NCBI GenBank assembly: GCA_019285755.1
Contig: CP079103.1
Coordinates: forward strand, 2,542,001 to 2,606,000
DNA: 64,000 nt
Direction of reading: 5' to 3'
Source: Chitinophaga sp. E66
Lineage (GTDB): Bacteria > Bacteroidota > Bacteroidia > Chitinophagales > Chitinophagaceae
The position numbers and the translations under genes were made by a program. The notes under the pieces were generated by a model. That model was not told where the DNA came from, did not search any database, and was given only the letters and a program-made list of their open reading frames with translations. Shown here in pieces: positions 1-10,584 of the stretch. Position 1 is the stretch's first letter. The number at the start of each line of letters is the position of its first letter.

Positions 1-1180
1 ACAGTTATCTGTGGCGGTCGGCATCACTACAGCAGGGATGCTGTTACATTCCACGGTAATGTTGGCAGGCGCACCGGCAGTACCCCAGTCGAACGTCGGG
101 ATGGTATTATCCACCACTGTGATGGTCTGGGTATGGGTGGCTACGTTGCCGCACAGGTCCGTAGCTCTCCATCTGCGGACGATGGTGTATTCGTTTGCGC
201 AAGCACCGGCACCAGTAGAAGGCGTAACAGTAGAGTCCTTAACGATGGTAATCTGGTTCACAGCCGCACAGTTGTCTGTGGCGGTTGGCATTACCACAGC
301 GGGGATGTTGCTGCATTCTACGGTGATATTGGCAGGCTGGCCGGCAGTGCCCCAGTTCATGGCAGGAGCAGTATTGTCCTGTACGATGATGGTCTGGGTG
401 TGGGTAGCTACGTTGCCGCACAGGTCCGTAGCTCTCCATCTGCGGACGATGGTGTATTCGTTTGCGCAAGCACCGGCGCCAGTAGAAGGTGTAACTGTAG
501 AATCCTTAACGATGGTAACCTGGTTCACAGCCGCACAGTTGTCTGTGGCGGTCGGCATCACTACAGCAGGGATGCTGCTGCACTCAACCGTAACGTTGGC
601 GGGCGCACCGGCGGTACCCCAGCTCATAGTAGGAGCAGTATTATCCTGAACGATGATGGTCTGGGTATGGGTAGCTACGTTGCCGCACAGGTCGGTAGCC
701 CTCCATCTGCGGACGATGGTGTATTCGTTTGCGCAAGCACCGGCGCCAGTAGAAGGTGTAACAGTAGAGTCCTTAACGATGGTAACCTGGTTCACAGCCG
801 CACAGTTGTCGGTTGCGGTTGGCATTACCACAGCAGGGATGCTGCTGCACTCAACGGTTACGTTTGCAGGCGCACCGGCGGTGCCCCAGTTCATGGTAGG
901 AGCAGTATTGTCCTGAACGATGATAGTCTGGGTGTGGGTGGCCACATTACCGCACTGGTCGGTAGCTCTCCATCTGCGGACGATGGTATATTCATTTGCA
1001 CAAGCACCAGCGCCGGTAGAAGGCGTAACGGTGGAATCCTTAACAATGGTAACCAGGTTAGTGGCCGAACAATTGTCGGTAGCGGTCGGCATCACCACGG
1101 CAGGGATGCTGCTGCACTCAACGGTTACGTTGGCAGGTGCTCCGGCAGTTCCCCAATCGAACGTTGGAGCAGTGTTATCT
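1..1180 (-). repeat. Tandem 267-bp repeats encoding 89-residue HYR-type modules
   Basis: The anchor acAgtt(a/g)tctgt recurs at 1, 268, 535, 802 and (diverged) 1069, exactly 267 bases apart. On the minus strand each unit reads as an 89-residue module with the landmarks TATDNC, VTIVKDSTVTPSTGAG, ACANEYTIVRRWRATD, CGNVATHTQTIIVQDNTAP and NVTVECSSIPAVVMP. The first four units are nearly identical, which suggests recent unequal duplication or gene conversion. The fifth is similar only over its first ~110 bases before passing into older, diverged modules. The array continues past the left edge, so the copy number is unknown. Confidence 0.9.
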
Positions 1181-4100
1181 ATTACCGTGATACGGATGCT
1201 ATGCGTAGTTTCATTACCACAATTATCGGTGGCGGTCCGGTGCGAACCAGCACATAGTTATTAACGCAAGTGCCTGTGAAAGTGGCATCACGAACAGTAT
1301 TCACGACAACGTTCACATCTCCGTCTACTGTACAATTATCTGTTGCGCTGGCAGTTACTGCGGCAGGAATGGCCGAGCAGCTCACCGTGATGTTTGTGGG
1401 TGTCACTCCACCGGGGAATTGCAATACCGGGCGGGTGTTATCTACTACGGTTATTGTCTGGGAAGTGCTCACAGACAATCCGCAGGGGTCCGTTGCAGTC
1501 CAGGTGCGGGTAATGGTGAGGCCGCAGGTCTGGGTAACGGTATTATCGGAATGGGTGATGTTCAGCGGCAGGCCCAGCGGATGCTGGAACGTGGGGGTGC
1601 CGAACAATGTAGTATAATCGAATCCTTTAGCGCACTCGCGGGTAACGGGGCCGGGGGTAGTTAAAACGGTCGGCGGCTGATTGCTCACCGTAATTCTTAC
1701 CACATCTGAGATATCCGAGCAGGCGCCGGAAATCACCACCCTGCGGAACCAGGTCGTCTGGTTCAGCGCACCGGGCTGATAATTCTCGCCGGTAGCGCCG
1801 GGGATCGTCGTGAAGCCGGCAGTAGCGCTTGTTGTGCTGGATTCCCAACGGTAAGTAAAAGTACCGGTACCGCTGGAAGGATGGCCGACGGAGTATATCT
1901 CGTCCGGGGTTTCGCCAGGACAAATTATCTGATCTTCCCGGATGATGTTCTGATTGATCTCATTGAGATTGGTCAGGACCACCTGGTCAAATACGGTTGT
2001 ACAAGCACCGTTGGTGATCGTCCAGGTCAGTGTGGCCGAAGTACCTACGAATACGCGCGCCGTGGCGTTCGGATCGTGAATATCGGAGAACACGACGGAA
2101 GCCGGGTTGGCGGTCCACGTACCTACAGCTCCCGGAACGCTGGGGGCGGAGGCGGCCAGCTGGAAGAGCTCTTCGTTACATTTCTCCTGGTCGGGGCCGG
2201 CGTTAGGTGTAGCCGGCTGCTGGAACACGGTAACACTGGCGTTGGCGCAGGCGGTGTTGCCGCAGGTAGCTGTCGGGCCAACTGCACGAACGTAATAAGT
2301 AGTGGTTGCAGTGGGGATACGGTAATTGAACTTACGCCTCTGGCGATTTCCGTACCCGTTGTGCAGTTACCGGTGTACCATACCCACTCGGCATTGGAGC
2401 CCAGTGTACCGGAAGCGATGGACAACGTCGTGGATTCGCCCGCGCAGATCTGCGCATCGCTGACGTTGATCGTCGGCGTGGTGGATGGCGTATTCACAGT
2501 TACTTCAATCTCTTTCGAATCCGTACAAACATCGGTTCCTATCAATACCCTGCGCACGGTCATCCGGAAGCGGTAAGTACCTGCAGCCAGGCCGGCCGGG
2601 TAAATGATCGTCAATGTCCCGTTAGCGTTGGAGAGTACGGCGTTCGTGATATTGGTGAACCCAGGCATGGCCGGGGAAATCGCTTCGAAATCGTAACGGG
2701 TGGGTGAACCTGTAGTAGTATATGGAACCGTGAAATTAAACGGCGTACCTACGCAAACAGCGACAGCCGGATTGGTGAGGGTCAGGGTAGGACCGTCGTA
2801 ATACCGGAGGTTGACCGTAACGGATGCTGTTCCGCAAAGGGTAGCGTTAGGGTTCCGCTTACGGACTTCCCATCTTACGCGGCCGAAAAGCGGTGTAGGC
2901 ATCGTAGGGCCGGAGTAGGTCGCCACCGCATTTGGGTTGTTCAGGTCTGCCGCTGGAATTGTAACCGTAGCAGGCGTAACGATCACCCAGGTACCAATTA
3001 AAGAAGTATCGGTAACCGGTACAGCGCTCAGCTGGAAGGTTCGCGAGCACTGATAGATGTCAGCGTCGTTTACTGCTGCCGTAGGCTGCGTGTAGGTGAT
3101 ATATTCCTTTTCAACGGAAGAGCTGCAATTGGCGATCGTTGAAGCGATGGTCATCCGAACGCGAACGGGTACGTTCGGCGTCATGTTGATGAGCGTTTTC
3201 TGCATAGGATCTCCCGGAACGTCTACCAGGCTCGCCCCGTTGGCGGCGCCAACGATTTCCAGGTAACGGTATACGGCGTCTTCATGCCAGCCAACGAGGT
3301 GTTGGAGGTAAGTGTAAGAGAGGTCGTTACCGGGTTGGTACATGGGCCTGCTACGTCTTCCAGGGTGGCGTCGGGTATCCTTACCGTTGTAATCTTAACG
3401 GTATCAGAGCGTAAGCACTGTCCATTTACTACATCAATATACGGTTTCACAGAATCCCCGTCGTTCATGCCCGGTGTTACGGTAATCGTGCGCGTATGCG
3501 CCATGCTGGGATACCAGGTGAGTGTATGGGCGGTGTTTGCAGCACCCGCATCGAGCGTTACCTGTGTGCCATGACATACGATATGGTCCGGTCCGAGATC
3601 GACGACAGGCGGTTGGTCCACATATATAGTAATACTATCTTTCCGGGTACAAACCCTGGGCTGCCCGTTTGCATACATGCCATAATGGGCGGTCCTTCCA
3701 CAATATATTCGGAAGTGACGTCCGGCTGAATGAGGATCTGGTTCTTGGGCTGAGGGCCGGAGGGCCAGGGAATTATATAGTTACCTGTGAACAGGAATTC
3801 TTCGTAACCACGTTGTGTCGGCGTCCGGAGGTCATGTGCCGTCAATATGAGGGTTTCACCCTTGCAGAGGACGTCTTTAGGCACACGGATCTCGGGCATG
3901 TCCAGTACCTTAATGGTAACCGGGTTGGAGGGCGTGTAACATTGTCTTTGCCCGGCAGACAGGTTGCCTGACTCGATCACCATGAGGCGGAACTGCCAGG
4001 TCTCCAGCTCAGCCAGCAAACCTTCCGGCACGGTTAGTGTCGGCGAGTTGATGCCGGTGATGCCGAGGCCTGCAGGAATGGAAAGCCATGGGGTGGAAGC

Positions 4101-5383
4101 GAGGGTGTCTTTACGGTATTCCCATAGATAAACGGGCGTGGTAAAATAACCTGCCGGCGTAATCCTGGAAGTAACGGTAAGTCCGGCGCCGGGGCATACT
4201 TCTTCAGAAGAGCTATGACCGTCTATATAGGTGTAGATATCCGGGGAGCAGAATTCAAAGGCGATGTCATCCACGGCGATGTCGTTACCGCAACCACCCG
4301 GGTTCCGGTTCTTGATTTCCACGACAACGTCAGTAACGCCGGGAGGGAGGGTAACGGTCCCCCGAATTTCTGCCATCCCAGCAAGCGTTTTGCGTCTGCG
4401 GTTGTGTCCACGCGGCGAAGGTCCATGGATACGTCGCCGGTATAGAACCGGCCGATCACTGCGCCGCCAACTTTATTTTTAACGATGAATTCTACACCTG
4501 CGTACTGGTAACTGGCATCGCCGCCGGCGCAGGTATAGGAGAGTACCTTATGGGAGTTCAGGTTAATGAACCAGGCGGAGAAGTTATATTTAGCGCCCGG
4601 GCAAAGACTGGGTACGTCTCTGCTATAGAAGGTTTTAGGATCGTGAGATGAATTGGCGATGAGCATACCGCCCAAACCATCATTCGTATGGTCATTCACG
4701 TCGTCCCATTCCGGCCGGCCTCCCCTGATTGCATTGTAATATACAGTATACCAATCATCTTCCAGCGGCCAGCCGTTGCTGGTGTTGGTTGTAGAAATGA
4801 AAGGGTTGCCGTTATATCGGTATTCGATCGTACCTGTTGTCACCTGGGTACGGGGACCATTAGCTGTGAACTGACCGAAGTTCTCTATGAAGTTCGAATT
4901 TGGTTTGTAGCTACCGTAGCAGACGCTCATGGTACAGTCGATTACCCGGATAGTACGGGTTTTCGTATTGGTGTAAGTAACCGAACCGTTTCTGTTGCGG
5001 CCTTCATAAAACGTAACCTTGACCGTCCATAATCCGACCTGGTTCATGTCCAGCATGATGCTCTGCCCCCTCCTGATCGGACCGTCGCCGTAGTTGGCGG
5101 CGTTGTTGGCATACAGGTAAGGTGCGGGCCGGACGGCATCTGAAGCTACCCGGAAACGGGATAACACCCCGGCAGGCGAGGTGACTTCCCACATGACACT
5201 GTCAGGCGCGATGTAATCGTCCTCGTCGTCGTCCCAGTTATCCCTGTAGAACGAATGCAGCGAGGCATAGTTGTTCAGGCAGACGGTGTCCGGATAGTTC
5301 ATGTATACGGTCCGGTTCTGTGCCTGGACCATGGAAACGGCGGATAATAGGATAATAGATAATAAGAGTAAAATTCGTCTCAT
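1..5383 (-). CDS. Giant secreted HYR/Ig-like repeat surface protein (5' part; C-terminus beyond left edge)
   Basis: The N-terminus MRRILLLLSIILLSAVSMVQAQ is a Sec signal peptide; an ATG 12 bases further upstream (5395) is also possible. The first ~380 residues resemble a jelly-roll-like region ending in CGNDIAVDDIAFEFC. Several Ig/PKD-like modules follow (for example PNAGPDQEKC near 2200 and PPVVDLGPDH near 3600), then HYR-type modules (TVVDNTRPVLQFPGG; TATDNCTVDGDVNV) that become near-identical tandem copies at the left edge. Such proteins in Bacteroidota are usually exported by the type IX system through a C-terminal tail, which would lie outside the window. The frame breaks near 4361, 3665, 3245, about 2220-2330 and 1240. 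At 4359-4363 one extra C in the C run restores the frame. Adhesion or gliding-related function is inference. Confidence 0.8.
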
Positions 5384-5395
5384 TGTCGCAAACAA

Positions 5396-5785
5396 TTAAG
5401 TGAATGAAAAGCCGACGCCCCTGTTAGCGGACAGGGGAGTGGAGGGTGTCAGAACCGGGGTGCCGGTTTGACGACTTGATAAATTGTTTGAAACAATGCG
5501 GGACGATTGGTCCGGCGCTCGTTTTCATAGGCGTACAGAATCGATTTCATAGGCTTCGGTTAAATTCAGTCAATACCGATATGGACAAATTTTAAAAAAT
5601 CTGAAATTAAAATTAAACATAATATAGTAAGATACAAAAATATAAATTTGACGGTCACCGGCAAAATTGCACTTAAGTATGGTTAATAGAGTATTGGCGG
5701 ATTGAAATTCAAATGTTTATTGCGGTGGAAAAAATGTTAACTTTTTTTTATGCATGGCAGCAATATTTTATTTTTTTGACGCTGC
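5396..5785. other. AT-rich intergenic region holding the leader and promoter of the surface-protein gene
   Basis: No coding region was found here. The region is much more AT-rich than its surroundings from about 5570 on. It holds the long leader of the minus-strand surface-protein gene and its promoter, and on the other side the promoter of rpmI-rplT. Confidence 0.6.
5635..5665 (-). promoter_or_regulatory. Bacteroidota-type promoter for the surface-protein gene
   Basis: On the minus strand TTTG (5665-5662) is followed after 19 bases by TATTTTTG (5642-5635), an exact match to the Bacteroidota pattern TTTG-N19/21-TAnnTTTG. Transcription would begin near 5630, leaving a leader of about 245 bases before the start codon, which is long for a gene of this kind. 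Confidence 0.7.
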
Positions 5786-5817
5786 TGTGCTATTTGTAAA
5801 ATAATTAACTACCTTTG
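5786..5817 (+). promoter_or_regulatory. Promoter of rpmI-rplT
   Basis: TACCTTTG at 5810-5817 matches the -7 element TAnnTTTG. TGTG at 5786-5789, 20 bases upstream, is a weak -33 element. Transcription would start about 15 bases before the rpmI ATG. Confidence 0.6.
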
Positions 5818-5837
5818 CAGACCAAATTCGTAGTAAG

Positions 5838-6035
5838 ATGCCTAAAGTAAAGACTCATAGCCGTGCGAAGAAGACGTTTACGGTGACCGGCAGCGGAGCG
5901 ATCAAACGTCCGAAAGCATACAAAAGTCACCTGTTGACTAAAAAGTCCAACAAAAGGAAGCGTTCTCTGAGAGGAAGCAGCCTGGTAGCTGACGCCAATC
6001 TGAACCTGGTAAAGCGTATGCTGGTACTTCGCTAG
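5838..6035 (+). CDS. rpmI: 50S ribosomal protein bL35
   Basis: A 65-residue basic protein beginning MPKVKTHSRAKKTFTVTGSG with the internal sequence RPKAYKSHLLTKKS, the signature of bL35, at the family's usual length. bL35 is a structural component of the large ribosomal subunit. rplT follows after 39 bases and is almost certainly co-transcribed. The usual upstream partner infC is not adjacent: the next gene upstream is the divergent surface-protein gene, and rpmI appears to have its own promoter. Confidence 0.97.
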   Translation: MPKVKTHSRAKKTFTVTGSGAIKRPKAYKSHLLTKKSNKRKRSLRGSSLVADANLNLVKRMLVLR

Positions 6036-6074
6036 CAGAATCAATTTTGTCAAACAAGTTTTAAAAAGCATAAC

Positions 6075-6419
6075 ATGCCTCGTTCCGTAAACGCAGTTGC
6101 GTCCAGAGCCAGAAAGAAAAAGATCCTGAAGCAAGCCAAAGGATTCTACGGTAAACGTAAAAACGTATACACCGTAGCCAAAAACGTACTGGAGAAAGGG
6201 CTCACATATAGCTACGTAGGTCGCAAACTGAAGAAAAGAGAATACCGGACACTGTGGATCGCGCGTATTAACGCCGCCGCCCGTGCCGAAGGAATGACCT
6301 ACTCTCAGCTCATTCACAGACTGACCGAAAAGAATGTAGGTCTCAACCGCAAAGTTCTGGCTGACCTCGCCATGAACGAGCCTGAGACTTTCAAATCTCT
6401 CGTAGCTTCTGTAAAATAA
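6075..6419 (+). CDS. rplT: 50S ribosomal protein bL20
   Basis: The 114-residue product begins [20 protein letters not shown] and contains [17 protein letters not shown] and [14 protein letters not shown], diagnostic of bL20. This protein is needed for early assembly of the large ribosomal subunit. It is the second gene of the rpmI-rplT pair and is followed by a good intrinsic terminator. Length and frame are intact. Confidence 0.98.
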   Translation: MPRSVNAVASRARKKKILKQAKGFYGKRKNVYTVAKNVLEKGLTYSYVGRKLKKREYRTLWIARINAAARAEGMTYSQLIHRLTEKNVGLNRKVLADLAMNEPETFKSLVASVK

Positions 6420-6443
6420 GTCGATTCAACATCGCTATAAATG

Positions 6444-6471
6444 AACCGGTTACATCGTGACCGGTTTTTTT
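6444..6471 (+). terminator. Intrinsic terminator after rplT
   Basis: The stem aaccggt/accggtt (6444-6450 with 6460-6466) is followed by a run of T, 25 bases after the rplT stop. Confidence 0.8.
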
Positions 6472-6840
6472 ATGCACTTACCCCTACGTTAAAGGACCGC
6501 AAAGATATACTAACCCTATCATAAACCCACACCTGCGCTAACTACATATCTCACTATTTTATTCCTTCAAAAGAAGACTGATATTATTTTAACGATCTAT
6601 AATGATTATCCAGAACTTCCATACACCGCCTGGAAACGTCCATTACGACACCCGGTTATAATCCAGTGCTGGCGACGTTATCCATACACAATCCGCTGAC
6701 TATTCGGGCCCGTAATAGATTTATCAGACAGCAAAAAAGAACTGAAAAGAGGATTTTGCACCATGCCGAAACAGCCAATACGCGTCATAAAAAAGTGTGC
6801 TGAAAAGAAAGGAAAATGTGAAAATAGTATAACTGGAGAC
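6472..6840. other. Intergenic gap between convergent rplT and ispE
   Basis: About 370 bases without a recognisable gene, RNA or repeat. A plus-strand open frame starting at 6763 runs antisense through ispE and looks like a shadow. Confidence 0.5.
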
Positions 6841-7643
6841 TTATCCCCTGAAAACGAAGTAGCCTTCCGGCCATTTCAAGTCCGGCAGCTTTCCTGCCTC
6901 AAAAATCCCAAATACTGCGGAACCGCTCCCGCTCATACTTGCATATTTCGCACCAGCATTGTACAAACGATCTCGTATCACGGCAATCTCCGGGTGTTTC
7001 GTAAAGACAGGTGCCTCAAAATCATTCGTCAACCGCCCTTTCCAGCTCGCCACATCCTGCCAGTCGATCTCACTGAGCGGCACCACCGGCGCACCCGGCG
7101 ACAGTTGCCCGAACGCCCATCCCGTGTTCACGTGAATCCCAGGATGAACCAGCAGAAACGAATAACCGGAAAGATCCAACGCAAAGGCTCCAGGATCTCC
7201 CACGCCCTTTTCCCAGGCTTGGAACATTCCGGATGAAAAGGGGCAGTCGCTCCCCAGCCGCGCGGCATACGCCTCCAGCAGGGCCTCGTCCAGCCCCAGG
7301 TTGTATTTTGAATTTAATAAGGTCAAAGCAAAAGCGCCATCGGAGGAACCGCCGCCTAGTCCGGCCCCGGTAGGGATTACCTTATGGAGGTGCATCTGCA
7401 CCGCCGGCAAGCCCGGAAAGTCGGCCTTTAAGAGCTCATACGCCCGCATGCAGAGATTGTCTGCCGCGTTACCAGGAATAATGATCCCCGATTGACTAAA
7501 AGCCGTGGCCGGCGCGGTGATCACTTCCAGCGCATCACGGACGGGCAGGGGATAGAATACGGTTTCCAGGTCATGAAAACCATCATCCCGCTTCCGCAGG
7601 ATATGCAGGCCCAGGTTAATTTTGCAATTGGGAAAACGATCAC
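6841..7643 (-). CDS. ispE: 4-diphosphocytidyl-2-C-methyl-D-erythritol kinase
   Basis: This is the GHMP kinase of the non-mevalonate isoprenoid pathway. It phosphorylates CDP-methylerythritol with ATP. The ATP-binding loop PTGAGLGGGSSDGA and the C-terminal GHMP motif ASMSGSGSAVFGIF are present. The N-terminus is FPNCKINLGLHILRKR, preceded by GTG-ATC-GTT. Reading MIVFPNCKIN needs one more base in the short run at 7630-7632, so I place a GTG start at 7643 with a probable missing base there. The nuclease gene ends 7 bases upstream of the start, so the two are probably one operon. Total length (~267 aa) is normal. Confidence 0.92.
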
Positions 7644-7649
7644 GTCCGG

Positions 7650-8248
7650 TTATTTGCTTTTACGGCTGTTGATCTCATCGCGGATCGCGATGGCGCGGAT
7701 GTAGTCTTCCTGCTCCAGCACCTCTTGCAGCAGGGTGGTCAGCTCCTCGATGTTGAGGGCTTTGAGGTCGTCTTCCGATCCTTTTTCGTGCTCGGAAATG
7801 GAAGGCGTGCCGGATGCTTTGGTAGTCTTCTTGCCGGGATCATCTAGCAGGATGCCCGCGCTGTTGAGGATATTCTCGTATGTGTAGATCGGGCAGCCGA
7901 ACCGCACGGCAAGCGCCAGCGCGTCGGAAGTCCGCGAGTCGATCTCGATGGTATCGTCGTTATTGGAACAGACCAGCTTGGAGTAAAAGATACCTTCCTG
8001 GAGGTTGCTGATCACTACTTCATGAAGCTCAATGTTGAAAGCGTTCATGAAATTCTTCATTAAATCATGGGTCAACGGCCGGCTTGGCTGCATCTTTTCC
8101 AGCGCTACCGCAATGGCCTGGGCTTCAAACCCTCCAATTACGATGGGAGCCTTCTCAATCCGTTCACTTCTCCAAGTACAACGGCATAAGAATGGGTTTG
8201 CGTAATACTGTGCGACAGTGCGACTATTTCCAATTCTATTTTTCTCAT
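7650..8248 (-). CDS. Bifunctional nuclease family protein (DUF151) with C-terminal UvrB/UvrC-like motif
   Basis: The N-terminal ~135 residues match the DUF151 family (MRKIELEIVALSHSI; IVIGGFEAQAIAVALE; PRPLTHDL-like PSRPLTHDL; DSRTSDALALAVRFGCPIY). Family members have been reported as RNase/DNases. A linker leads to a C-terminal UVR-type helical hairpin (ALNIEELTTLLQEVLEQEDY, then IRAIAIRDEI). The ATG at 8248 is the natural start. The frame breaks near 8146, where one extra G in the ggg run at 8145-8147 joins LRRLP to IVIGG. It lies directly upstream of ispE. The true substrate in this organism is unknown. Confidence 0.88.
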
Positions 8249-8318
8249 ACGGTCATTATGCGTAAGCGCTCACAATTAAACGTGTATAAGACGTGAAGTT
8301 AGAAAAATATTCGATATA

Positions 8319-8397
8319 GAAAAAGCGTGACTGCCGCCGATCGCGCAGGAAGCCGGTTTTATTTTTCCGGCTTCCGCTGCGCGAAGGGGCGGCAGTC
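8319..8397 (-). terminator. Large hairpin terminator after etfA
   Basis: On the minus strand a very long stem runs from 8397 to 8329: gactgccgcc pairs with ggcggcagtc, and an inner ggaagccgg pairs with ccggcttcc. It is followed by gcttttt. It starts 13 bases after the etfA stop and would insulate the etf operon from the nuclease-ispE operon. Confidence 0.8.
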
Positions 8398-8409
8398 AGC
8401 ACATTATCA

Positions 8410-9380
8410 TTAATTCCCTTTATATTTCTTTACAGCTTCGGTCAGTTTCGGTACTACTTCGAACGCATCGCCCACGATCCCATAATCCGCGGCCTTGAAG
8501 AATGGCGCTTCAGGATCTTTGTTGATCACCACGATGGTCTTGCTGCCGTTTACGCCTGCCAGGTGCTGGATAGCCCCGGAGATACCGATAGCGATGTACA
8601 GGTTGGGGCGTACGGTGAAACCGGTCTGGCCAACGTGCTCATGATGCGGGCGCCAGTCGGCATCCGCCACGGGACGGCTGCAGGCCGTTGCCGCACCCAG
8701 TACATGGGCGAGATCTTCCACGATCCCCAGTTCTCGGGGCCTTTCAGTCCGCGGCCGCCGCTTACTACGATCTCGGCCTCCGTCAGCGGCACTTCGCCGC
8801 TTACGGTCTCTACCTTCACGGTCTTGATCCGGTAGTCAGCGTCGGTAAGCCCGGCGGAGAAAGCCTCCACGTTAGCGGTACCGCTGCCGGCAGAAACGGA
8901 AAAGGTATTAGGCATCACGGAAACGATCTTCTTGTCGGTCGTAATGCTCACGTTCGCAAATGCCTTACCGGAAAAAACGTTCTTCTTCACCACGAAGCCC
9001 GCGGCGGTATCGGGTAGACCGATAGCGCCGGCTACGAAGCCGGCTTTCAGTCTGGCCGACAGCTGCGGAGCGATAGAGCGGCCGGCGAAGTTGTGAGAGA
9101 ATACGATCACGGAACCGTTCTCTTTCGCTACCGCTTCGGCCATTACCTTGGTGACGGCGCCGGATTCCGGTTCGTTGAGGCGCGCATCGGCCACATGCAG
9201 CACTTTTGAAGCGCCGTACTGGCCTAATGCGGAAAGCTCCGCGCCGTCTACTTCGCCCACGGCTACCGCGATGGCCGGAACGCCCAGCTGCTGCGCGATT
9301 CTGGAGCCGTACTGAACGGCTTCGAGTGCGGACTTCTTAACTTTTTCCTGGAATTGATCGGCAAATATGATGACTGACAT
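8410..9380 (-). CDS. etfA: Electron transfer flavoprotein alpha subunit
   Basis: EtfA binds FAD in the ETF heterodimer, which carries electrons from acyl-CoA dehydrogenases to the quinone pool. Visible are the N-terminal domain ([16 protein letters not shown]), [14 protein letters not shown], and the FAD-binding C-terminal part with [38 protein letters not shown] and [20 protein letters not shown]. The frame breaks at the C run 8725-8728; one extra base joins PENWG to [11 protein letters not shown]. The usual length (~320 aa) results. etfB lies 47 bases upstream. Confidence 0.95.
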
Positions 9381-9427
9381 AAACTTCTTTTTTAATAAAT
9401 TAATGAGATGGAATAGGGAGAAAAGGG

Positions 9428-10168
9428 TTAGATCACCTTGGCTTCCTCATGCAGCAACCGGGCGAGCTCTTCCACCTGGTCTGCCGGGATCAGCTTCACG
9501 CCTGCCTTGGCAGGGGGCAGCTCGAAGGATACGATGGAGGTCAGCGCATCCACCGCCACCGGCTCCACTACTTTCAGGGGCTTCGTACGGGCCGCCATGA
9601 TGCCGCGCATGTTGGGGATACGCGCTTCCGCCATGCCTTTCTGGGCGCTCAGGGCCAGGGGCAGGCTTACTTCCACTACTTCCTCTCCGCCTTCAATCTC
9701 ACGCTTCAGGGTGGCGGTGGTACCGTTTACATCCAGCTTGCTGGCGATTGAAACGAAAGGCAGTCCCAGCAGTTCGGCGACCATGCCGCCTACGGAAGAG
9801 CCGTTATAATCGATAGTTTCTTTACCTGTAAATATTATATCGTATTGTTCCTGTTTGGCCACCGCCGCGATCTGCGAGGCGATATAGTAGCTATCCTGGC
9901 TGTCTGCGTTCACGCGGAATGCTTCGTCGCCCCCAAGTGCAAGCGCCTTGCGGATTACTGCTTCGGTATCGGCGCCGCCCACGGTGATCAGGTGAACCGT
10001 GGCGCCTTGTGTTTCCTTCAGCTCCAGCGCCCGAACCAGCGCATACCATTCGTCATAGGGGTTGATAATAAACTGCACTCCCGCCTCACTGAATTTCGTG
10101 TTGTTGTCTGTGAAAGCTATTTTTGCAGTTGTGTCGGGCGTTTTGCTGATGCATACTAAGATCTTCAT
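9428..10168 (-). CDS. etfB: Electron transfer flavoprotein beta subunit
   Basis: The 246-residue protein is intact. It has the EtfB start MKILVCISKTPDTTAKIAF, the nucleotide-binding segment DIIFTGKETIDYNGSSVGG, and the family signature LPLALSAQKGMAEARIPNMRGIMAARTK split across two adjacent blocks. EtfB binds AMP and forms the docking face for dehydrogenases. It is the first gene of the etfB-etfA operon, with a perfect -7 element upstream. Confidence 0.96.
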   Translation of the reverse strand: MKILVCISKTPDTTAKIAFTDNNTKFSEAGVQFIINPYDEWYALVRALELKETQGATVHLITVGGADTEAVIRKALALGGDEAFRVNADSQDSYYIASQIAAVAKQEQYDIIFTGKETIDYNGSSVGGMVAELLGLPFVSIASKLDVNGTTATLKREIEGGEEVVEVSLPLALSAQKGMAEARIPNMRGIMAARTKPLKVVEPVAVDALTSIVSFELPPAKAGVKLIPADQVEELARLLHEEAKVI

Positions 10169-10205
10169 ATCCGTTTACTGGTTTTGGTGAAAAATGCAGT
10201 ATTTA

Positions 10206-10213
10206 CAAATATA
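10206..10213 (-). promoter_or_regulatory. -7 element upstream of etfB
   Basis: On the minus strand TATATTTG matches TAnnTTTG, 38 bases before the etfB start. No convincing -33 element was found 19-21 bases further upstream. Confidence 0.4.
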
Positions 10214-10278
10214 TGGGATTTCAGGGTTCAGCCATCAGAAGGCAGGATACGTTTAACATATTGCTTAGAAATCGACAG

Positions 10279-10584
10279 ATGGATAAAATCGCACAAATAA
10301 AATCGTTTCTCGAAGGGTCTCCGGCCGACAGCTTCCTGCGCCACGCCCTGGCCCTCGAATACGTGAAAGTGAACGACGACGCGGCCGCCCGCCAGACCTT
10401 CGAACAGCTCCTGACCGACGATCCCGGGTATGTGGGCTCGTATTTCCACCTCGGCAAGGTGCTCGAACGCCTGGGCGAAAGAGACGCCGCCGCCGCTGTG
10501 TACGAAAGGGGAATGGACGTTGCGCAGCAACAGCGCGACATGCACGCATATAACGAACTGCAGGCCGCGTATGAAGACCTTTAA
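10279..10584 (+). CDS. Small tetratricopeptide-repeat protein
   Basis: About 101 residues starting MDKIAQIKSFLEGSPADSF. Two TPR-like helical pairs are visible: RHALALEYVKVNDDAAARQT and GSYFHLGKVLERLGERDAAA. No signal peptide is present, so it is probably cytosolic. The open frame extends 22 codons upstream, but the internal ATG at 10279 gives the natural family start. The stop overlaps the tilS start by 14 bases, so translation is probably coupled. The partner protein is unknown. Confidence 0.8.
   Translation: MDKIAQIKSFLEGSPADSFLRHALALEYVKVNDDAAARQTFEQLLTDDPGYVGSYFHLGKVLERLGERDAAAAVYERGMDVAQQQRDMHAYNELQAAYEDL

Noticed and set aside
11..1264. Repetitive plus-strand open frames with motifs such as VWVWVATLPHRSVALHL over the left edge
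   Set aside because: They are antisense shadows of the HYR repeats on the minus strand, whose translation gives coherent family sequence; the repetition comes from the 267-bp unit.
1..1335. Possible CRISPR array because of regular spacing
   Set aside because: Repeats and the stretches between them are all conserved coding sequence; there are no unique spacers.
6763..7236. 157-codon plus-strand open frame
   Set aside because: It runs antisense to ispE and its composition is that of a shadow frame.
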